64,000 bases of DNA from Starkeya sp. ORNL1 (GTDB lineage: Bacteria; Pseudomonadota; Alphaproteobacteria; Rhizobiales; Xanthobacteraceae), in the NCBI RefSeq assembly GCF_012971745.1, contig NZ_CP048834.1, positions 744,001 to 808,000 on the forward strand, given 5' to 3'. The notes below the pieces were generated by a model. The model was not told where the DNA came from. It did not search any database and saw only the letters and a list, made by a program, of their open reading frames with translations. The position numbers and the translations under genes were made by a program. Shown in pieces: positions 58,053-64,000 of this stretch; within the stretch, counting starts at the first letter, position 1, and every line of letters begins with the position of its first letter.

Positions 58053-59090
58053 ATGGCTTATTTTTGGGCGAGCAAATCGGTCGACGATCTACGTGGCGGC
58101 GCCAAGGCGAAGCTTGATGTATATCGAATTCTCGCGGAAAATGGATTTACCTCTTCGAGCCTGAGCGCTTTTGAAAAGTTCCCGCAGATAAACCGGATAC
58201 TGGAGCTGCTGCGGTTGCTGGCGCTGCCGCGAACCACCGAGGTGGTCTTCCAGTTTCCCAACTATAACAGCTTCAACAAGCTGGCGTCGTACCTTGCATC
58301 GCTGCGGCATCGTGTCCTGTTCGTCGTCCACGACGTGGATTCGATCAGGGACGTACCTCATCACCAGTCGCTCGCCATCCTGAAGCGCAGCCATGGCTGC
58401 ATCGTCAGCGGCAGTCTCTGGAAGACTGCCGAAATGCAGGCTCTCGGGCTGCGCATCCAGTCTCTGGAATGCTGGGACTATCTGACGTCCGCACCGGCGG
58501 CCAGCGAATGGAGTGCCGACGGCAAGGTGCTCTATGCCGGCAACCTGGCTTCCGACAAGGCCGCATGGCTCTATGACAGCCGGCGGCAATTGCCGCTCTA
58601 TCTGGCGGGCGTGAACTATGATCCGTCGCGCAAGCTTGGAGCCGATACATTCCTGGGGCCGTTCTCCTCCGACGCGCCCTCATTCCCGGCCGATGTCTCC
58701 TGGGGAGTGGTCTGGGACGGCGATAGCCCGCTCGAGTTGGCGGGAAAGGCCGGTCACTATCAATGGTTCAATCAGCCGCACAAATTCTCGATGTATATTG
58801 CGATGGGCCTTCCCATCATCTGCAGCAAGGCCGCGGCGGCTGCCAAGGTCGTGGAGAAATACGGCGTCGGCATCTGCGTCGACAGGCTGGATGATGTCCC
58901 GGTTGCCATCGCGGCCATTCAGCAGGATCCGGCTTCCGCAGACCGGATCCGCTCGAATGTCGAGGCACTAAGGGGTCGGATCGTCTCCGGCGATTTTCTG
59001 CGCGATGCGCTCATCCGCCTCGACCTGCTGCCGGATGCAAATCGCCCGAGAGTTCAGCATCGTCTCGACCCATCGCGCGCCACGTCGTGA
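58053..59090 (+). CDS. Gtf3-like glycosyltransferase (possible galactofuranosyltransferase)
   Basis: 345 residues, no membrane helix. The start MAYFWASKSVDDLRGGAKAK is followed by a Rossmann-like first half (EVVFQFPNYNSFNKLASYLA, VLFVVHDVDSIRDVPHHQSL). The second half includes SWGVVWDGDSPLELAGKAGH, then NQPHKFSMYIAMGLPIICSK and KVVEKYGVGICVDRLDDVPV. The NxPHKxSxYxAxGxP element and this layout are those of Gtf3/WfgS-type transferases, a group that includes beta-1,6-galactofuranosyltransferases and glucosyltransferases. It is plus-strand and divergent from the AlgL-like gene, with 97 bases or more between starts. Donor sugar cannot be settled from sequence. Confidence 0.8.
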   Translation: MAYFWASKSVDDLRGGAKAKLDVYRILAENGFTSSSLSAFEKFPQINRILELLRLLALPRTTEVVFQFPNYNSFNKLASYLASLRHRVLFVVHDVDSIRDVPHHQSLAILKRSHGCIVSGSLWKTAEMQALGLRIQSLECWDYLTSAPAASEWSADGKVLYAGNLASDKAAWLYDSRRQLPLYLAGVNYDPSRKLGADTFLGPFSSDAPSFPADVSWGVVWDGDSPLELAGKAGHYQWFNQPHKFSMYIAMGLPIICSKAAAAAKVVEKYGVGICVDRLDDVPVAIAAIQQDPASADRIRSNVEALRGRIVSGDFLRDALIRLDLLPDANRPRVQHRLDPSRATS

Positions 59091-59104
59091 CGCGGCGCGC
59101 CGCG

Positions 59105-60091
59105 CTACCAGGAGTGGCTCCAGTAGGTGACCATCGTCGCCTGCGGGAAGAGGCATTCGGCGGTCTTTCCATCCAGCGGGCTCCTGTTGACCAGGATATC
59201 GCTGCGCAGCAGCCGATGTATCGGGTTGGTCCAGTCGATCGGGTACCATTCATCCGGATCGAGGAGCGTGATCTCTCCCGCGGAGATGCTGGCCGCCAGG
59301 GGCTCGCCCAATTGCGACAAGACGCCCTCGCATAATCTGCCCAGTTCGGCGCGATCCGCCGAACTGTAAATGTCCACCACTTCCTTCAGGAACACCGGAC
59401 CGGTGAATTTCTCCGGCCCGAGACGAATGATCTCGTCATTGTTCTTGTGCGCTTCCAGCTTCTGCATCATCAGAACCATCGCGAGCACCCAGAACATCTG
59501 CCGCGGCCGGGAAGCCATGATCGCGTTCGGCACCGAATGCTCGAACGAGCCGTCCGCCCCCATTCGGCCCAGCAGAACGTCACCCCTGCCCTGCAGCGAC
59601 GCCAATGGACGCAAACACTCCGTGTCCATGTCGGCGTAAAAACCGCCAAAATAGAACAGGAAGAATATCCTCACCGCGTCGACGCGATAGATTTCCTTCG
59701 GGTAGCGATCATAGAACGGCATGAACCAGGGGAATTTTTCCTGCACGAAATTCCGGTTGTCGGCATCGTCCCACAATATGACGTCGAAGCCCGGATTCTT
59801 GTCGATGAAGGTTTGCCGCCACTGGCTGTAATTGCTGGGTATGCTGGCATGCGTCTTCCAGGTCTGAAAGACGATGGGCGGTATCTGAGTGGAGTTTTCG
59901 CCGGCCTCGCGTGGCAAGCGACCGCCTTCCGCATTGGCGCGCTCGCCTCCGGCGAAGCCCGGCGCGGCCGCCCCCTTCCACCGGGACCATTTGCGGGCGG
60001 CAACCAGCTTCAGGATCGGCATCGCCGACGGATGTCCGACGCCGTGAGCAAGCCTTCGGCCACGGCGGACCACCTTCTCGAATATGTTCAC
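59105..60091 (-). CDS. DXD-motif glycosyltransferase of the GT32 / capsular type
   Basis: 328 residues from a GTG at 60091 that has GGAG eight bases upstream; a TTG 15 codons earlier and an ATG at 60022 are alternatives. The catalytic core begins IPPIVFQTWKTHASIPSNYS and continues NPGFDVILWDDADNRNFVQE and IYRVDAVRIFFLFYFGGFYA, ending DMDTECLRPL. The D-M-D is the DXD nucleotide-sugar/metal site, and the YRxDxxRxxxLxxxGGxYxD pattern is diagnostic for GT32 and related capsule transferases. The tail holds the acceptor His/Trp region ending VTYWSHSW. It is convergent with the preceding plus-strand transferase (14 bases between stops). Confidence 0.85.
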   Translation of the reverse strand: MNIFEKVVRRGRRLAHGVGHPSAMPILKLVAARKWSRWKGAAAPGFAGGERANAEGGRLPREAGENSTQIPPIVFQTWKTHASIPSNYSQWRQTFIDKNPGFDVILWDDADNRNFVQEKFPWFMPFYDRYPKEIYRVDAVRIFFLFYFGGFYADMDTECLRPLASLQGRGDVLLGRMGADGSFEHSVPNAIMASRPRQMFWVLAMVLMMQKLEAHKNNDEIIRLGPEKFTGPVFLKEVVDIYSSADRAELGRLCEGVLSQLGEPLAASISAGEITLLDPDEWYPIDWTNPIHRLLRSDILVNRSPLDGKTAECLFPQATMVTYWSHSW

Positions 60092-60193
60092 CGTTCCAGC
60101 TCCACGCGCATACGTCCAGTCATACCCACCCCTCAAACCTCGCGCCGAGCGCGGGCACTCCGTGTCGCCGCCCAGGCCATGTCGTCGCTCGGA

Positions 60194-61369
60194 TCAATCG
60201 GGCCGCTGCCGGGTGACAAGACCGGCATAGAGATCAGCCGTCCGGGCGGCGATGTCCTTCCACGAGGGGATCGAGAGCGACAGCTTCCCCGCCCCTTCGC
60301 TCAGCGCTTCCCGCAGCCCCCGATCGGCCGCAAGCTGCGTCAAGGCCTTGGCCAAGGCCGGCGGATCATTCGGCGGCACCAGAAGACCGGACTGCCCCGA
60401 CGTGATCATGTCGGCGAAGATGCCGACATCGGAGGCAATGATGGCGCGGCCATATTGAAGGCTCATCATGAAAGCGCCGCTCGCCTGTATCTCCCGGTAC
60501 GGGAAGACGAGAACGTCCGACGCATTGAAGAGGCCATCTATTTCATCATCCGCCACATGACGGAAACGGAAATCGAACACGTCGGCAACGCCACCGGCGG
60601 ATGCCAGATTCAGCAGTTCCGCACCGTCGATCGCGAGCGCGCCGGCAATCACGAAGCGGCATCTCTGCCGGACTTCGACGGGCATGAGCTTCACGGCTTC
60701 GATGAGTATGTCGATACCTTTGTACCGTTTGACGATACCGAACACCAGGAACACGATCTTGCCGTGCTCGCCAGGCACCGGCCCGGGCTGGATGACCGGA
60801 GCGGGTTGCGCGTTGAGCTGCCCGTGCGGAATTACCGAAATATCGTCTTTGCCGGGGATCTTCTCCCGCAGGCGCCGGGCGCCTTCTTCCGTGTGGACGA
60901 TGATATGGGAGAAAGCCTGGAGCAGTTCGCCCTCGCCCCTGGTCCGCGAGCGCGACACGCTATCGCCATTCGCGGTCACGATATCATGCTGGGTCAATAC
61001 GATCGGCGTTCGCTTCGACAGATATCGAACCAGGCGCATATCGATCATCGGCAACACCGCCCATTGAAAATGGACGACATCGACCCGCATCTGTCGCAGC
61101 TTGCGGGCCAGGAGAACGCTGCTTGCAGCATATTGCGCGGTGCGGAGCATGGACTGCAGTCGATTGGTCCAGACCCCGGCGCCCTTCCCTACCGAGCGGT
61201 CTTCACTCGGCAGTTCGATATAGGCCGAACCTTCCAGGTCCCATTGCTCACCAGCCTTGAGCGGCCGACCGAATGCCGTGATCTTATGCCCGTTGGCGAT
61301 CAGGCCAGACGCCAGCGCCTTATTATAGGGCATTGTGTACAGGAACGGATCGACAAGAGCGATATGCAT
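60194..61369 (-). CDS. glycosyltransferase family 4
   Basis: 391 residues from ATG 61369 (MHIALVDPFLYTMPYNKALA); another ATG lies two codons earlier. A GT-B fold: the N-terminal domain has VDVVHFQWAVLPMIDMRLV and TPIVLTQHDIV. The C-terminal domain has KIVFLVFGIVKRYKGIDILI, DEIDGLFNASDVLVFPYREI and QASGAFMMSLQYGRAIIASD, where the acidic ligand position before ASGAFMMSLQYG matches the donor-binding loop of retaining GT4 enzymes. The C-terminal helix (WKDIAARTADLYAGLV) packs back on domain one. The gene lies about 100 bases upstream of the GT32-like gene on the same strand and could be in one transcript. Confidence 0.87.
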   Translation of the reverse strand: MHIALVDPFLYTMPYNKALASGLIANGHKITAFGRPLKAGEQWDLEGSAYIELPSEDRSVGKGAGVWTNRLQSMLRTAQYAASSVLLARKLRQMRVDVVHFQWAVLPMIDMRLVRYLSKRTPIVLTQHDIVTANGDSVSRSRTRGEGELLQAFSHIIVHTEEGARRLREKIPGKDDISVIPHGQLNAQPAPVIQPGPVPGEHGKIVFLVFGIVKRYKGIDILIEAVKLMPVEVRQRCRFVIAGALAIDGAELLNLASAGGVADVFDFRFRHVADDEIDGLFNASDVLVFPYREIQASGAFMMSLQYGRAIIASDVGIFADMITSGQSGLLVPPNDPPALAKALTQLAADRGLREALSEGAGKLSLSIPSWKDIAARTADLYAGLVTRQRPD

Positions 61370-61517
61370 GCTCAACTACTCACGCTCAATAATACCGACC
61401 GGAAAACAGTGTTCCCTTGCCCGGAGAAAATAGCACCCGCTACGACAGGCTCATGGCCAAGCGTTACGGTCCGGCAGGATCGCGTTGAAACGGCGACGAA
61501 CGACAGGAAGGTCATCT

Positions 61518-62195
61518 CTAACACTCCGGCCCGCCAATTGCCGCGGCGATGGTCGGCACGATCAGGCGAACGGTGACTTCGGGCGCCGGATGGGATCCAT
61601 CCGGGATGGCCTCATCGAGTTCGCGCTTGCTCAACGTTGCCCAGGCCGGCCGGTGATCGATGAAGGTTGCCCCCATTTCACGAGCCAGGAGCTCATGCGC
61701 GGCTTCATAATCGGCGAGGAAGGGCCGGACCCATCCCCGTATGCCGTGCACCGGGTTCATGGCCATGACAAAGATCCGCGGTGGCGGCGTTTCCGCCTGC
61801 AGGCGCCTGACGATGCCGCTCATATTGGCAACGCTCTGCTTCAACGAGATGAAGCGTTGAAGCGCCGCATCATTGGTGGCGAATTCAATCAGAACCACGT
61901 CCGGCTTTTCCGCCGCGACCTGATCCACGACCGTGCTGGCCCAATCGGATCCGGCCCCGTTCTTGGCCACCGTCACCACGGTCACTGGCTGTTTCAGGCA
62001 CTCGACGAGGCGCTCGCGCAAGGGCGTCTGCCACCCGCCCTGAACCGTCAGGCTCGTGCCGTACGCGACGATCTTCAACTCTGCCGCCTCCGCCCAAGAA
62101 CTGAACATGGCCAGGGCAACCCCGACACATAGCGCCCGCCGGCGCCCCCGCACTGCGCCGACGCCGTCAAAGGCAGCGGGCACACGCACACTCAA
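61518..62195 (-). CDS. exported SGNH-family hydrolase
   Basis: 225 residues from a TTG that overlaps the stop of the upstream gene by 4 bases; GTG codons two and four codons later are possible starts. An Arg-rich n-region and hydrophobic helix end at FSSWAEAAE, so the enzyme is periplasmic. Block I is VAYGTSLTVQGGW (GTS in place of GDS), block II Gly/Asn appear in VAKNGAGSDWAS, block III in IEFATNDAALQRF, and the catalytic Asp/His in IPDGSHPAPEVTV. SGNH enzymes are esterases or, in polysaccharide loci, O-acetyl esterases/transferases. Acting on acetyl groups of this polysaccharide is inference. Translational coupling with the GT4 gene upstream is likely. Confidence 0.85.
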   Translation of the reverse strand: MSVRVPAAFDGVGAVRGRRRALCVGVALAMFSSWAEAAELKIVAYGTSLTVQGGWQTPLRERLVECLKQPVTVVTVAKNGAGSDWASTVVDQVAAEKPDVVLIEFATNDAALQRFISLKQSVANMSGIVRRLQAETPPPRIFVMAMNPVHGIRGWVRPFLADYEAAHELLAREMGATFIDHRPAWATLSKRELDEAIPDGSHPAPEVTVRLIVPTIAAAIGGPEC

Positions 62196-63394
62196 CCGTG
62201 CAGCCGCTCGAACGCGCCGAGATATTTGCCGGCTTCGCGTTCCCAGCTGAAAGCACTTTCCCCAAGAGCCCGCGCGCGCTCAGCCCGCATCGCGCGCTCC
62301 TGCGTGTCGGTCAGCAGCGTCAGGCATGCCCGCCCCAGATCAGCGGGGGTCTCGCCCTGCGCATAGGTACCCGCATCGCCGAGCAGGCGCTGCGTCTCCG
62401 ACAGCGGATAGGCGACGCTCGGCACGCCAAGTGCGGAATATTCGAACACCTTGTTCATGCTGATCTTGTCATTGTAGTCATTGACCGGATCCGGAATGAC
62501 GCCGATGTCGAAGGTGCTGAGGCATTCGAGCAGTTCCGGCCCGGACAGGTAGCCGGTGAACGTCACATAGTCGTCGACCTCGAGCTCGGCCGCCAAGGCC
62601 CGAACCGATGCCAGGGCCGTCCCGTCGCCGATGATGACGGCGTGGAAATCCCGGTAGTTGCCCTCGCGAAGCAGCCAATCCACCGCCCTGATCAGGTGAT
62701 CGAGGCCGTCCTGGTCACCGATGATGCCGATATAACCGAGGATATTGGCGGAGCGTGCGCGGATGTCCGCGCGGGGCTCCACACGCCGAATCCATGATGA
62801 GTTCGGCACGCTGTAGACCGTCACCACATCCTCTGGCTTCTTGCCGCCGCGCCGGATGGCAATCTCACGGAAGGTCTCATTGGTGGAGATGACCAGATTG
62901 GCGCTCTTGAAGGTCAACCATTCGAGCGCCTTGAGGGTATTGAGCAGCAGACGCCGCGGCCCGAATTTCGCAACGAACAGCTCGGGGCTGACATCGTGAT
63001 GGTCGAAGACGAGCTTCTTGCCCAACAGCTTCCACGGCGCCGCGACAATGAACAAGAGGTCGGGCGGATTGCAGATCTGTACGACATCGAAGCCGCGCTC
63101 GCGGTAGACGCGCCACAGCAGACGCCCTTCATGGAACAATGCCGCAGCATACTCCGCAACGAAACCGAGTGTGCCCCGCGCCTCCAGCGGCAGCGGATGC
63201 CGATACACCGCAATGCCGTCGATCTCCTCGAACTCCGCGGGATAACGCTCCGTACGCGGGCAGATCACGGACACTCGCCAGCCCGCGCCGTGCAGCACTT
63301 TTGCCTCTTGCCAGACGCGGCGATCGAACGGCACCGGCAGATTTTCTACCACAATTACGCAGCTTTTATCCGAATGATCTGCTTGTGTTTTCAA
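62192..63394 (-). CDS. glycosyltransferase family 4
   Basis: 400 residues. The GT-B enzyme starts MKTQADHSDKSCVIVVENLP, with the N-domain signature VPFDRRVWQEAKVLHGAGWR of the WbuB/WcaI-like GT4 group. The middle shows VVQICNPPDLLFIVAAPWKL and LVFDHHDVSPELFVAKFGPR. The C-domain has NILGYIGIIGDQDGLDHLIR, HAVIIGDGTALASVRALAAE and the donor loop NDKISMNKVFEYSALGVPSV, with the Glu of VFEY as ligand. It is the first gene of a minus-strand run with the SGNH hydrolase (4-base overlap). A 258-base divergent region separates it from the deacetylase gene. Sugar specificity unknown. Confidence 0.88.
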   Translation of the reverse strand: MKTQADHSDKSCVIVVENLPVPFDRRVWQEAKVLHGAGWRVSVICPRTERYPAEFEEIDGIAVYRHPLPLEARGTLGFVAEYAAALFHEGRLLWRVYRERGFDVVQICNPPDLLFIVAAPWKLLGKKLVFDHHDVSPELFVAKFGPRRLLLNTLKALEWLTFKSANLVISTNETFREIAIRRGGKKPEDVVTVYSVPNSSWIRRVEPRADIRARSANILGYIGIIGDQDGLDHLIRAVDWLLREGNYRDFHAVIIGDGTALASVRALAAELEVDDYVTFTGYLSGPELLECLSTFDIGVIPDPVNDYNDKISMNKVFEYSALGVPSVAYPLSETQRLLGDAGTYAQGETPADLGRACLTLLTDTQERAMRAERARALGESAFSWEREAGKYLGAFERLHG

Positions 63395-63652
63395 GACTAA
63401 CCTATCTTAAAGCTAACCTAGCCGCGATTTGATGAGGCTACCGCAGAGCAACATACTTTGGCAAGACATGGAGCGGAACGCCGCTGCGCTCTGCGACGGA
63501 CAACCGCCCCTAACATTCCCTATCGTTCAGTTATGCCTCAGCTTTCCGGAACGGGAGATGACATTTTCCGCTTGGGGTTGCTCGCCTCATTTTTGATGCA
63601 TCGCAGCACATACAGTACGCGGATTGCGGAATGATGGTCGCACGAGGTCGAG

Positions 63653-64000
63653 ATGCGGTTACTCATCACACTATCTCTGGTGGTTGCGGGTTATTGCACT
63701 ACTCCGTTGGTTGCTGGTCAGGCCGCCGAGGCGACCACGGAATCGCCTCCGCCCTGTTCCAATCCGCAGGCCATCGGGACATCACGCGTCATACCGGTCC
63801 AGACGGAACGCACCGCCGGCATAGGCGCCTTCTATTTCAAGCGGACGCTCAAGCTCAATCCGGGCGAGTACCTGCTGACCTTCGACGATGGGCCCGCTCC
63901 TGCGACCACACCGCAGATACTCGCCATACTGAAATCGGAATGCATCCGCGCAACCTTCTTCATGATCGGCAAGCACGCAGAGGCCTATCCGCAGATCGTC
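63653..64000 (+). CDS. polysaccharide deacetylase (NodB homology domain), N-terminal part
   Basis: 116 codons are visible before the window ends; the frame is open throughout. ATG 63653 follows GAGGTCGAG. A signal peptide (MRLLITLSLVVAGYCTTPLV, then AGQAAE) points to export. After a linker, the NodB domain begins GEYLLTFDDGPAPATTPQIL, where the TFDDGP motif provides the catalytic base Asp and a metal-ligand Asp. It continues AILKSECIRATFFMIGKHAE and AYPQIV, the standard second strand and helix. CE4 deacetylases remove N- or O-acetyl groups from polysaccharides or peptidoglycan. At the edge of an exopolysaccharide region, action on that polymer is likely but not shown. Confidence 0.9.
   Translation, partial: MRLLITLSLVVAGYCTTPLVAGQAAEATTESPPPCSNPQAIGTSRVIPVQTERTAGIGAFYFKRTLKLNPGEYLLTFDDGPAPATTPQILAILKSECIRATFFMIGKHAEAYPQIV

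Noticed and set aside
59447..61576. A 709-codon plus-strand open frame
   Set aside because: Antisense of the GT32-like and GT4 genes, whose catalytic motifs are intact on the minus strand.

Overview
The window reads as a chromosomal segment of a GC-rich alphaproteobacterium of the order Hyphomicrobiales (Rhizobiales), most likely from the Xanthobacteraceae side of that order. Four things point there. The gene neighbourhoods (ppiD-trpE-trpG-trpD-trpC-moaC-moeA-lexA-comEC-gltX-gltA, and rpsB-tsf-pyrH-frr-uppS-cdsA-rseP-bamA-lpxD-fabZ-lpxA-lpxI-lpxB) are typical of the order. LpxI is used instead of LpxH. LexA boxes have the alphaproteobacterial direct-repeat form GTTC-N7-GTTC. Several intergenic inverted-repeat families look like those common in rhizobial genomes. 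No tRNA, rRNA, CRISPR array, insertion sequence or prophage was seen.

Layout. 1-3.6 kb: a beta-glucan (NdvB-like) locus with a GH17-GT2 fusion protein, a small cysteine-containing periplasmic protein, and the start of a divergent membrane-anchored protein cut by the window edge. 3.8-7.9 kb (minus strand): VOC-family protein, pyrG, secG, tpiA. 8.0-15.7 kb (plus): ppiD-type foldase followed closely by trpE, trpG, trpD, trpC, moaC, moeA. 15.8-18.8 kb: an AtzH/HpxZ-like SnoaL-fold protein and a GntR/FadR regulator, convergent with allophanate hydrolase atzF. 19.0-25.2 kb: lexA (with its own SOS box), comEC (minus), gltX, gltA. 25.4-39.4 kb (minus): the envelope/translation block from rpsB to lpxB, with dxr absent from its common place between cdsA and rseP. 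39.8-42.8 kb: a secreted phosphoesterase and a di-haem cytochrome c peroxidase, divergent. 42.9-50.0 kb (minus): proS-lolC-lolD, then a 32-residue single-span membrane peptide under two perfect LexA boxes, then dnaE.

50.6 kb to the end is an exopolysaccharide region of mixed orientation: phosphoglucomutase/phosphomannomutase, a short Wza-like export lipoprotein, a hexapeptide acetyltransferase, five glycosyltransferases (GT2, Gtf3-like, GT32-like, two GT4), a Wzy/O-antigen-ligase-type membrane protein, an alginate-lyase-family protein with an altered active-site motif, an SGNH hydrolase, and the start of a NodB-family polysaccharide deacetylase. It also holds a gutted acyltransferase-3 pseudogene and several gene-free gaps, which suggests a locus with turnover.

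The most interesting items are the SOS-controlled microprotein beside dnaE (a candidate cell-division inhibitor analogous to Caulobacter SidA), the AtzH-GntR-AtzF group without AtzE/AtzG or urea carboxylase in sight, and the exopolysaccharide locus with its variant AlgL-family protein. All functional assignments come from reading motifs and context; no database search was run.
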